Below the pieces are notes generated by a model, which made no database searches, was not told where the DNA came from, and saw nothing but the letters and a program-made list of their open reading frames with translations. Below, in pieces: positions 33,413-41,587 of a DNA stretch of 64,000 bases; the first letter of the stretch is position 1; each line of letters begins with the position of its first letter. The translations under genes and the position numbers were made by a program. Location of the stretch: assembly GCA_963765935.1 (NCBI GenBank), contig CAVXXX010000001.1, positions 372,001 to 436,000 of the forward strand, written 5' to 3'. The stretch is from JAMXLG01 sp963765935 (lineage in GTDB: Bacteria > Vulcanimicrobiota > Vulcanimicrobiia > Vulcanimicrobiales > Vulcanimicrobiaceae).

Positions 33413-34612
33413 TTAGAACCCGCCCATGCCTGCCGGCGATCCGAGGCCGGTGTAGACGCCGAAGATGCCGCTCTCGACGTGCGTAAGTAACGAACGGTGC
33501 GCATAGATGTAAGGCGTCGTCGCTCCGTTGGCCGCGAGCGCATAGGCCGAGGCGATGATCGGTGCGCCGACGCTCGTGCCGCCCGCGACGAGCCAGCCAC
33601 CGGCCTGCGCGTCGAACATTGACACGCCGGCGATCGGGTCAGCAATGGCGGCGACGTCGACGGCGGATCTTGTTGCGCATGTGGTCAGGGACGTTTGCCA
33701 CGAGGGACGCGCCTCGTACTTGCTGCATCCGTGACCGGTGTTTTTCCATACGGTTTGCGAATACGAACCGCTGTGTTTGAGCGTCGTTCCACCAACCGAT
33801 GTTACATACGGCGACGTGGCGGGATACGACGCATACATCGCATCGCCCGAACTCGCGGTCATCGCGATGCCGGCGTGGTTGTAATAGGAATCGTAGCTGC
33901 GTTCGCCGCTCCACTCCGGTGCGTAGTAGCTGTTACTCACAACGCGTGCGCCGTGCGCGACCGCTGTATTGACCGCGACGCCAAGGTCATTGAGCGACGC
34001 CGAGTTCGCCTCCACGAGCAGAATCGAACAATGCGGGCAAATCGCCGACACCATCTCCGTATCGATGGCAATCTCTTCCGACCAACCCATGTTGAACGCG
34101 GGATAGGTCGTGCCGCCGTGCTCGTCGATCTTTTGGAAGCACCCGTTTAAGCTCGTACACGAACCCAAACCAAACGTCGCTCGATACACGTTTAAGTCGG
34201 CTTCAACGGTCGGATCGTCGTAGGCGTCGACAATTGCAACCGTCTCCACCCCGACGCCTCTGAGTCCATAGGCTGCTTGGAGATCCGCCGGATGGTAACC
34301 GGGAACGAGCGACTCGGGCAATTGCGAGTTGTTGATCGCACCCGCATTTACGCTGAGCGCAAGCGTGCAGCTTTCGCTGCCTTGCGGCACAGAGGGTTTA
34401 CACGCCGCCACGACGCCGGGTAAAGCCGAGGCGCCGTCACTGCCGGGTAAGGCGGAAGCGCCGTCCCCGCCCGGCAACGCTGATGCACCGTCCTGTGCAG
34501 CGCGGGAATGGCCCGCGGCGCTGCCGGACGGCGGAATCGACGGAGATGTTCCGGATGCGGAACAACCCGCAAGCAGTGCGACAGCAAGTACTACAGCAAG
34601 CGTTCGTGGCAT
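33413..34612 (-). CDS. Sedolisin-type (S53) serine-carboxyl peptidase, lipoprotein with tandem 9-aa repeats
   Basis: 399 aa. The signal peptide MPRTLAVVLAVALLAGC ends at a lipobox. Three near-identical units of the DGASALPGx type follow (27-bp DNA repeats within about 34405-34500). The catalytic domain has the S53 Glu/Asp helix SEEIAIDTEMVSAI, the oxyanion Asp near TASSGD and the serine signature GGTSVGAPI. There is no long prodomain as in typical sedolisins, so folding or activation may differ. Such enzymes are acid-active endopeptidases of the cell surface. Confidence 0.85.
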   Translation of the reverse strand: MPRTLAVVLAVALLAGCSASGTSPSIPPSGSAAGHSRAAQDGASALPGGDGASALPGSDGASALPGVVAACKPSVPQGSESCTLALSVNAGAINNSQLPESLVPGYHPADLQAAYGLRGVGVETVAIVDAYDDPTVEADLNVYRATFGLGSCTSLNGCFQKIDEHGGTTYPAFNMGWSEEIAIDTEMVSAICPHCSILLVEANSASLNDLGVAVNTAVAHGARVVSNSYYAPEWSGERSYDSYYNHAGIAMTASSGDAMYASYPATSPYVTSVGGTTLKHSGSYSQTVWKNTGHGCSKYEARPSWQTSLTTCATRSAVDVAAIADPIAGVSMFDAQAGGWLVAGGTSVGAPIIASAYALAANGATTPYIYAHRSLLTHVESGIFGVYTGLGSPAGMGGF

Positions 34613-34621
34613 GGAGGTTGC

Positions 34622-37180
34622 CTAGCTCCGTACCCAGCCCGAACGAATCGCTAACGCGACCGCCTCGCGGCGCCCGCTGCATTCCAGCTTTCTGCAAATC
34701 GAGCGGATGTGTGTGTCAACGGTGTGCGCGCTTCTTCCGGTGCGTGCTGCGATCTCTTTCGAGCTCGCGCCTTGGGCGAGAAGCGCCAAGATATCCCGTT
34801 CTGCCGGCGTCAGTACGCCGTAGCCGGCACCGTCGCCCGTGGAGGGTAACGGCAACGCGCTGAGCAGTCGCGCAATGCCTCCAAAATGTGCCGCACGAAG
34901 GCGTTCGAGCGCCGCGGCAACTTCCGACGGTTCACCCTGTCCGAGCGCGCGACGATAGTATGTACGTACGGCATGCGCCAAAGCGCCAAGCCGCCGCGCG
35001 TTGCGTGGAAGATCGCTCTCAGCTTCTACGAGCAGATGATGCGCTGCAGCAGTGTGCCCGCCGACTAAGTCGGCAAGCGCAAGAATCAGCCGCGCGCGAA
35101 CCGTCCGGCGCGACGCATGCTTCACGCCGGCGAGCGACTCCAGCGCGCGCGCTATGGCGTCGGCGCCTTCATCGACGTTCGCCGCAGCGAGCGCGTAGAG
35201 CGCGATCTCGGCCCACCGCAACGCGCGCCGTCCGCTCCCGCTGACCGCGTCTCCGCTGGGAGCGAGAATTTCATATGCCGTCGGGAAGTCGCCGTCCCAG
35301 GCGGCGCGCAGCGCGCGCGCGGGCATAAGCGTTTCGGTGCTCGTGAGTGGCAGCGTTGCTTCCGCGCGCGCAATCTCCCGATCCAATCGCTCGATTGCGA
35401 CATCATCGCCACGATCGACTTCGATATCCATTGAGGCGAGCAATCCGTAAATTCGGGTTTGCACGCCGCCGCTCTTACGCGCGGCTTCGATGAGCCGGTC
35501 GAGCAGCGCAAGGCTCTCAATCGGATCGTCCTCGTCGTCGTACACGATCGTATATAAGACGCTGTACGCGCGCGCCGCAACATCGAAGAGACCGTGCGCG
35601 CGAGCTAGCTCAATCGAGAGATTGGCATAGTTCCACGCGTTCCCGCGATCCGGCAAGAGTTGGTGAACGTACGCGGCTTGTTGGTAGAACCGAGCGCGCT
35701 CGCCGTCGGAAACGTCGCCATTAATTGCGCCGATCGCCGTCGCAATCGTCTCAACGGCGCGCTCCAGCAGTCCGCGGCGCGCAAGAGCAGTGGCATACGT
35801 TCCGAGCAATGGCACGCGCCGCTCCGGCGGAATCGTCTTGTCGCCGGCGTACGGCGCGAGCAGTGCGATGGCATCGCGCTCGTGGCGAATCAGTTCAATC
35901 GCATAGCGGTGCACGATCGATAAGCGAGCATCTGGGTCGTCCGCGCGCGCAATCGCGTCGAGAAAGTCGCGCTCCGCCAGATCAAAGTGACCGCGTCCGG
36001 AGAGCGCAATCGCTTTGACGGCGAGGACGCGCGCGTCGGTAACGCCGCCGGCATCGAGAAGCGCGAGCGCCGCGGAGATCGCCTCTGCTTCTCCACGCTC
36101 GTAAAGATCGGCGCCGTGATCGGCGAGCAACCGCGCGACGGAGGTTCGATCTTCCGCCAATGTGTAGAGCGCGAGCGCTCGCGCAGAGTCGCCGCGCTCC
36201 TCCAGGATTCGCGCCGCGCGCAAGTGCGCGTTCGCCCATCGATCGCTTCCGCTGCGCCGTAGTTCGGAATCGAGAAAGTCCCGAAAGAGATCGTGGTATC
36301 GGAATTGTCCGGGCGATATCTCCCCGATAAAACTCGCGCCGCGCCGCAACTCGTCGAGGACCTCATTCGAACCGCCCAACGCATCGACGATCGAACGGTC
36401 GAACGACGAAAATACGGACGTATCGAGCAAAAAGGCCTGTTGTCCAACGGAGAGGCCCGAGTAGATTTGCTCGGCAAGATACCGGTAGACCATTTCCCGG
36501 GCGCCCGCCGTCGCGACGCGCAAATCGGTCGAATGCGTGCGCGTGCGTAACGCGATGGAGAGTGCGACGGGCCATCCGCCGGTCAATTCGCGGAGCGCGT
36601 CGATTTCGTGGCTTGCAATTCCGGCGCGAGCTTCTTCTGCCGCCGCGAGCGCTTCATCTTCCGTGAACCGTAAATCGTCTTCGCCGATCGGAACGTCGAT
36701 TCGTCCATAGCCGAGCCACGACGCAATCGGCAGACCCGCGTCCGATCGCGTTGCGATGATCCAGCTGATGCGCCCTGTCGTGCGTTCGATCAATGCAACG
36801 ACGAGATCGACGACCCGCGAATCGATCGATGCATGATGCAAGTCATCGATTACGACCGTGGCGACGACGCGCCGCAAATGCTCCCCAAACCACTCGGCGA
36901 TCGTCGTAACCGGCGACGGTTCTTGCAGAACGCGAGACTGTAATTGCGGAAACGTCGCTATTGCGGCGGGAGCAATTGTCCCGAGCGCGCGTGCCAGCCC
37001 GTGCGCAAAGGCAAGCAGCGTACGGTCTTCGCGCGGTACGTCATAAAATGCCGCCTCAATGCGCGATGTCGCGAGGTAGTCGCGCAGCGCCACCGTCTTC
37101 CCGAACCCGGCCGGTGCAACGATCAGCGTAACCGGAAATCGAGCGGCCCTTCCAAGCCGCTCGTTGATGCGCGAACGCAT
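34622..37180 (-). CDS. LuxR-family regulator of the MalT type (ATPase plus TPR-like plus HTH)
   Basis: 852 aa from the ATG at 37180 (MRSRINERLGRAARF). The longer open frame upstream would run antisense through the Ada-like gene. There is a Walker A at residues 21-29 (VAPAGFGKT), a VVIDDLHHA Walker B, and a region of helical repeats across the middle. The C-terminal LuxR helix-turn-helix is GVLTPAERDILALLAQGASSKEIAARTGRSAHTVDTHIRSICRKL. MalT-like proteins are ATP- and ligand-controlled activators. The target is unknown. It lies 9 bp after the end of the region of the S53 gene start and may control it or the divergent gene. Confidence 0.9.
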   Translation of the reverse strand: MRSRINERLGRAARFPVTLIVAPAGFGKTVALRDYLATSRIEAAFYDVPREDRTLLAFAHGLARALGTIAPAAIATFPQLQSRVLQEPSPVTTIAEWFGEHLRRVVATVVIDDLHHASIDSRVVDLVVALIERTTGRISWIIATRSDAGLPIASWLGYGRIDVPIGEDDLRFTEDEALAAAEEARAGIASHEIDALRELTGGWPVALSIALRTRTHSTDLRVATAGAREMVYRYLAEQIYSGLSVGQQAFLLDTSVFSSFDRSIVDALGGSNEVLDELRRGASFIGEISPGQFRYHDLFRDFLDSELRRSGSDRWANAHLRAARILEERGDSARALALYTLAEDRTSVARLLADHGADLYERGEAEAISAALALLDAGGVTDARVLAVKAIALSGRGHFDLAERDFLDAIARADDPDARLSIVHRYAIELIRHERDAIALLAPYAGDKTIPPERRVPLLGTYATALARRGLLERAVETIATAIGAINGDVSDGERARFYQQAAYVHQLLPDRGNAWNYANLSIELARAHGLFDVAARAYSVLYTIVYDDEDDPIESLALLDRLIEAARKSGGVQTRIYGLLASMDIEVDRGDDVAIERLDREIARAEATLPLTSTETLMPARALRAAWDGDFPTAYEILAPSGDAVSGSGRRALRWAEIALYALAAANVDEGADAIARALESLAGVKHASRRTVRARLILALADLVGGHTAAAHHLLVEAESDLPRNARRLGALAHAVRTYYRRALGQGEPSEVAAALERLRAAHFGGIARLLSALPLPSTGDGAGYGVLTPAERDILALLAQGASSKEIAARTGRSAHTVDTHIRSICRKLECSGRREAVALAIRSGWVRS

Positions 37181-37303
37181 CAGACCCGCAACTGCTATGG
37201 TGCCTCCCCCTGTTTGTGCAGTAAACCGGCTCTCTTGCTTGTACCCGGATCGTGGAGCAACAACCGGGTCGCCGGGCGGGAGCCCGCGCCGTAGGATTGA
37301 CGC

Positions 37304-38125
37304 ATGGACACGGATTACGAACGGGTGGCACAAGCCATCGACTTTCTCATCGAGCACCGACACGAACAACCCTCGCTCGACGATGTCGCGCGCAACGCTG
37401 GCTTGAGCGCTTTTCATTTTCAACGACTCTTCAAGCGTTATGCGGGCGTCACGCCCAAGCAGTTCCTGGCCGCGCTTACGCTCGAATCGGCCAAAGCTCT
37501 TCTGGATCGCGACGCAAGCGTGCTCGATGCGGCGCTTGACGTTGGACTGTCGAGCCCCGCACGCTTGCACGATCACTTCGTCTCAATCGATGCAATGTCG
37601 CCCGGTGAGTATAAATCGGGTGGTGCCGGGTTAGACGTGACGTACGGCGTCGCGCAGACGCCGTTTGGATTGATGCTTGCCGCAACGACGCCGCGCGGCG
37701 TCGCCATGCTCGAATTCGTCGAGCCCGGCTTCACGTTCGATCCGTCGCGCACACCGCTCCCAAAGGCAACCTTCAAACACGATGATGCGGTCGCAGAAAC
37801 GATCGCGGCGCGCGCATTCGGCGATGACGACACTCCCCTTCAATTACACGTGCGGGGAACGAACTTTCAACTGCGCGTGTGGAACGCGTTACTCAACGTG
37901 CGACCGGGCGCCGTTAAAACCTACGCCGAACTCGCTCGCGACATCGGCGAACCAAATGCGGCACGAGCGGTGGGAAACGCGCTGGGTCAAAATCCGGTTG
38001 CGGTGTTGATCCCGTGTCATCGCGTAATCGCGAATACCGGCCTCGTCGGAAATTACAAGTGGGGAACGGAAAAGAAACGCGCGCTGCTCGCATGGGAGTC
38101 AGCGCGCGATTCTGCGGCGTCCTAG
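37304..38125 (+). CDS. Ada-like fusion: AraC-type DNA-binding domain plus O6-methylguanine-DNA methyltransferase
   Basis: 273 aa. Residues about 5-105 are an AraC domain (VAQAIDFLIEHRHEQPSLDDVARNAGLSAFHFQRLFKRYAG). The C-terminal half is MGMT: GTNFQLRVWNALLNVRPGAVKTYAELA, then the active-site PCHRVI with catalytic Cys, and GLVGNYKWGTEKKRALLAWE. It removes alkyl groups from DNA and probably activates its own repair response. The N-terminal methylphosphotriester domain of E. coli Ada is missing. Divergent from the MalT-like gene. Confidence 0.93.
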   Translation: MDTDYERVAQAIDFLIEHRHEQPSLDDVARNAGLSAFHFQRLFKRYAGVTPKQFLAALTLESAKALLDRDASVLDAALDVGLSSPARLHDHFVSIDAMSPGEYKSGGAGLDVTYGVAQTPFGLMLAATTPRGVAMLEFVEPGFTFDPSRTPLPKATFKHDDAVAETIAARAFGDDDTPLQLHVRGTNFQLRVWNALLNVRPGAVKTYAELARDIGEPNAARAVGNALGQNPVAVLIPCHRVIANTGLVGNYKWGTEKKRALLAWESARDSAAS

Positions 38126-38367
38126 GTGTTGTCGCGGACGCTCCGCTTGGTCTTATCGACTCCTTCTTCAATCCGTTCTTTCGCCTCGTCGATGGCTGAG
38201 GCGGTTTTCTCGCCCGGCGTCATCGTGTCGCCGGCCGTCTCGCGTCGCGTCCGTTCTGCTTCCGCAGCCGAATGGTGCATGGCCTCGGAAGCGCTGTCGC
38301 GCACGTCCTGCGCGCCTCGTTTCACTTCTTCGGTGATGCTATGGCGATTTTCCGTACTCATAGGCAA
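38122..38367 (-). CDS. Small amphipathic hypothetical protein
   Basis: 81 aa from TTG 38367, or 79 aa from ATG 38361 (MSTENRHSITEEVKRG). It is almost wholly charged and helical, with repeated E/K/R and Ala spacing (QDVRDSASEAMHHSAAEAER, AIDEAKERIEEGVDKTKR), like CsbD/LEA-type stress proteins, although no family is certain. No signal peptide. It overlaps the Ada-like gene stop by 4 bp on the opposite strand. Confidence 0.6.
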   Translation of the reverse strand: MPMSTENRHSITEEVKRGAQDVRDSASEAMHHSAAEAERTRRETAGDTMTPGEKTASAIDEAKERIEEGVDKTKRSVRDNT

Positions 38368-38405
38368 AGGAGTACCCGCGCGCTTCTAGCCCGAAACGAG
38401 CTTGC

Positions 38406-39239
38406 ATGGTTGCGTCCAACAGCATCGCAAAAGACGACGCGCGGCCGTATGAGCCGGCGCAGGGCCCGGCGCTACGTCGCGTCACAGCCGGAGCCCTGAA
38501 GCGGCGAAAAAGCACGACCCCGGTCCCAATGGTGACGGCGTACGACGCACCGTTTGCGCGCTTTGCCGAAGAGGCCGGAATCGACTGGATTCTCGTCGGC
38601 GACAGCCTCGGAAACGTCGTGCTCGGCTATGACGAAACGACGCCGGTGACAATGGAACAAATGCTTCACCATACCGCCGCCGTTTCACGCGGCACTTCAC
38701 GCGCGCATATCGTGGGCGACATGCCGTTCGGCTCGTATCAAGTGAGTAACGAGGAGGCAGTCCGCAACGCTATTCGTTTCGTGAAAGAAGCCGGCGCGGA
38801 ATCCGTGAAGCTCGAAGGCGGCGTGCACGAAGCCGATCGCGTTCGCGCGATTGCGCGTACGGGAATTCCGGTTGTGGGACATATCGGCGTAACGCCGCAG
38901 ACCGCCGGCCTCGGCCCGGGCTATCGCAAGCGCACGCATCGCGACCGTCTTTTGGAAGATGCCCTCGCGATCGAAGAAGCCGGCGCATATGCGATCGTGC
39001 TGGAAGTGATCGACTTCGACATCGCTCGCGAACTCACGCAACGTCTCTCGATTCTCACCGTCGGCATCGGATCGGGACCGTCGTGCGACGCGCAAGTTCT
39101 CGTATTGCACGACTTACTCGGAATGTACGCCCATTCGCCGCCGTTTGCGCAACGTTTCGCCGAAATCGGCGCCGCATCCACAGCAGCGTTGCGCGATTAT
39201 GCCACAGCAGTGCGGGAGGGCACGTTTCCGCAAACGTGA
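38406..39239 (+). CDS. panB: 3-methyl-2-oxobutanoate hydroxymethyltransferase
   Basis: 277 aa. It makes ketopantoate for pantothenate and CoA, using 5,10-methylene-THF and a metal ion. The motifs include MVTAYDAPFARFAEEAGIDWILVGDSLG, YDETTPVTMEQMLHHT, VGDMPFGSYQVS, ESVKLEGG, PVVGHIGVTPQT and IGIGSGPSCDAQVLVLHDLLG. Its last bases (GTGA) overlap the GTG start of bluB, so the two are probably translationally coupled. No other pantothenate gene is nearby. Confidence 0.96.
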   Translation: MVASNSIAKDDARPYEPAQGPALRRVTAGALKRRKSTTPVPMVTAYDAPFARFAEEAGIDWILVGDSLGNVVLGYDETTPVTMEQMLHHTAAVSRGTSRAHIVGDMPFGSYQVSNEEAVRNAIRFVKEAGAESVKLEGGVHEADRVRAIARTGIPVVGHIGVTPQTAGLGPGYRKRTHRDRLLEDALAIEEAGAYAIVLEVIDFDIARELTQRLSILTVGIGSGPSCDAQVLVLHDLLGMYAHSPPFAQRFAEIGAASTAALRDYATAVREGTFPQT

Positions 39240-39874
39240 ACGCTCCGCAATTCGACGAAGCATTTCGCTCGAAGCTGGCGGAGCTGTTTCAATGGCGCCG
39301 CGATGTGCGCCACTTTAAATCCGATCCACTCCCCGATGGCCTCCTCCAGCGCCTCGTTCGCGAGGCGTCACTCTCGCCGTCGGTCGGCTATTCGCAACCC
39401 TGGCGTTTCGTTGAAGTTCGTTCGCCGGAGCGGCGGAGCGCCGTGGTTGCATCGTTCGAACGCGAGAACGCGCGCGCGCTCGGGGGCTATACCGGCGACG
39501 ACGCAAAGCGCTACGCAACTTTGAAGCTCTCGGGATTACGCGATGCGCCCGTGCATCTTGCGGTCTTCTGCGATGATGAAACGCTGACCGGAAAAGGTCT
39601 CGGACGGACGACGATGCCGGAAACGCTCGCGTACTCGGCAACCATGGCGGTTTACACGTTTTGGCTCGCGGCCCGTGCCGAAGGTGTCGGTGCGGGATGG
39701 GTTTCGATTCTCGAACCCGCCCTCGTCACGGAAATACTCGATGTTCCGCCACTTTGGCGCTTGATCGCGTATCTCTGCGTCGGGTATCCCAAACACGAAT
39801 CAAATACGCCCGAACTCGCCCGTGCCGGCTGGGAATCCCCGGACAACCGCTCGAGCGAGTTGTATGTGCGTTAG
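39236..39874 (+). CDS. bluB: 5,6-dimethylbenzimidazole synthase
   Basis: 212 aa from GTG 39236. It breaks down FMNH2 with oxygen to give the lower ligand of vitamin B12. The nitroreductase-like BluB fold shows FQWRRDVRHFKSDPLPDGLLQRLVREASLSPSVGYSQPWRF, then the FMN-contact region and GLGRTTMPETLAYSATMAVYTFWLAARAEGVGAGWVSIL. The start overlaps panB by 4 bp. The stop overlaps the convergent solute-binding protein gene by 4 bp. No cobalamin gene is adjacent in the window. Confidence 0.92.
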   Translation: MNAPQFDEAFRSKLAELFQWRRDVRHFKSDPLPDGLLQRLVREASLSPSVGYSQPWRFVEVRSPERRSAVVASFERENARALGGYTGDDAKRYATLKLSGLRDAPVHLAVFCDDETLTGKGLGRTTMPETLAYSATMAVYTFWLAARAEGVGAGWVSILEPALVTEILDVPPLWRLIAYLCVGYPKHESNTPELARAGWESPDNRSSELYVR

Positions 39875-41475
39875 CGTGCGTCCCAGTTTTCCGCGTGGAC
39901 GGGGATGCGCAGCATGTTTGCTTGATAGCCGCTAACGCGCGTGTTGATACCTTGTAAGTAGACTTCGTAGTAGAGCGGAATCACGGGCACGTCCTCGCGC
40001 ACCAGTTCTTGCATCTCGTTGAAATCACGTTCGCGTTGCGCCGTACTTGGAGTTCGCGCCTGATCGTCGAAGAGCGCATCGAAGCGCTTCGAGCAATAGA
40101 ACGAATGATTCGATCCGCCGGGCACGGCTTGCACGCAACGCAGATTCGCCGACTGCTCCGGATCGCTGCCGCCCACCCACGACTCGGTCACCATCGCCGC
40201 TTTTCCGTTGCGCAGTAACCCCGAAAAGCTAAACCACGTCCGGGTCGGATTCGTTTTTACGGAGAGCGTAATCCCGGCCGCGGCGAGCTGGGATTGAACG
40301 AGCGTGGCAATGCGCACCGCCATCGGATCGTCGGCGTTGGCGCCGATGAGCCCTCCGAGCGGATCAGGGCCCTTCATGCGTACGCCATCGTGCTGCTGCC
40401 ATCCGGCGGCATCGAGTTCACGGTTCGCCGCGCGAAGATCGTGTGGAAACGCAGCAATGGCTACGCTCTTCCACGTGATGACCGGTGGTGGCAGAAACGA
40501 CGTCGCATTCGGATACGCGCGCTTCCATGCATTCGCAAGTTCGGCCCGATCGAGAGCATAGGCGATCGCGCGCCGGACGTGCACGTCGTTGGTCGGCGGT
40601 ACTTGAGTTTGCAAGTAGAGAAACCCGGTCGCGTTCTCGGGAATGCGCAGAACGCGCACGCCGGGAAGATGTTCGGCCTGTTCGACATCATCCGGATTCA
40701 ATCGGCCCACGTCGACGGCGCCCGATTGCAGCGCGACGAAGTTGGACTTCTGATCGGGAACGATCCGCATCACGATACGGGCGAGCTTCGGTTTTCGCGG
40801 ATAGTACCGATTCGGCTCGAGGACGAGGCGATCGCCGCGGATCCATTGTGTGACGCGAAACGGACCCGTGCCGAACGGCGCTTCTTCCCACGGCGTGCCG
40901 ACGACTTTCGTATCCGCAAATGCGTGCTTCGGTAAAATGCCGTAGGGATAATCGGACTGCGCAAAAAGCACCCGCACTGCCGCATTCCACGGTTGGTGCA
41001 AGCGAATCACCACCGTGTGATCGTCCGGCGTACGCAATGATGCGATCCGGCGATACGGTTCGACCGACGTTGCACGATTGCGCGGATCGAAGATCGCGCG
41101 ATACGTGAAGGCCACGTCAGCGGATGTAAACGGCACGCCGTCGGCAAAACGTGCGTCGCGGCGCAAATGATACGTGATGCGCGTGCCGTCGGCTGAAATA
41201 TCACCGTTCTCACGCGAGGGAACCCGCGTGACGAGGATCGGAACGTCGCGATTATCGGCGTCGAGCCCGACGAGCGTTTCGCAGAACAGCGCGTCGAGAC
41301 CGATGACGTCCTGATCGATCGCGATCAGCGGAACGAGCGACGCCGGATCACCGGGATAGGCGATACGCAGCACGTGCGGCTGATGCGCGCGATCGCCCGG
41401 GCCGCAACCGGCCAAGACCGTTGCTACGAGCACGATCGCCGAAGCGCAAATGCGCCCCCACATCAAACGAGTCAC
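39871..41475 (-). CDS. ABC transporter solute-binding lipoprotein, family 5 (second copy)
   Basis: 534 aa from GTG 41475; ATG 41463 is an alternative. The signal ends in the lipobox VLAGCGPG. The mature part follows the family 5 scheme: PHVLRIAYPGDPASLVPLIA, ITYHLRRDARFADGVPFTSADVAFTYRAIFDP, and a late RFDALFDDQARTPSTAQRERDFNEMQELVREDVPVIPLY. It is related in layout to the protein at 386-2005. No transporter genes lie next to it. It ends 4 bp inside the convergent bluB gene. Confidence 0.9.
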   Translation of the reverse strand: MTRLMWGRICASAIVLVATVLAGCGPGDRAHQPHVLRIAYPGDPASLVPLIAIDQDVIGLDALFCETLVGLDADNRDVPILVTRVPSRENGDISADGTRITYHLRRDARFADGVPFTSADVAFTYRAIFDPRNRATSVEPYRRIASLRTPDDHTVVIRLHQPWNAAVRVLFAQSDYPYGILPKHAFADTKVVGTPWEEAPFGTGPFRVTQWIRGDRLVLEPNRYYPRKPKLARIVMRIVPDQKSNFVALQSGAVDVGRLNPDDVEQAEHLPGVRVLRIPENATGFLYLQTQVPPTNDVHVRRAIAYALDRAELANAWKRAYPNATSFLPPPVITWKSVAIAAFPHDLRAANRELDAAGWQQHDGVRMKGPDPLGGLIGANADDPMAVRIATLVQSQLAAAGITLSVKTNPTRTWFSFSGLLRNGKAAMVTESWVGGSDPEQSANLRCVQAVPGGSNHSFYCSKRFDALFDDQARTPSTAQRERDFNEMQELVREDVPVIPLYYEVYLQGINTRVSGYQANMLRIPVHAENWDAR

Positions 41476-41510
41476 CCGGCAATATTCGATGCCGGATGAC
41501 CCTTATGCTT

Positions 41511-41573
41511 GTGGGTGCGCGCCGACCGGAGTCAGCCGGCGCGCACGTTTCTAGCGAACTGAGGAATCGCTAG
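41511..41573. other. Two hairpins downstream of the sedolisin gene
   Basis: GTGCGCGCCG (41515-41524) pairs with CGGCGCGCAC (41537-41546). CTAGCGA (41551-41557) pairs with TCGCTAG (41567-41573). They lie in the 112 bp between the sedolisin stop (minus strand) and the next gene's start on the same strand. No T run follows in either direction, so a Rho-dependent or bidirectional stop is only a guess. Confidence 0.4.
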
Positions 41574-41587
41574 TTGTAGGAGGCACC

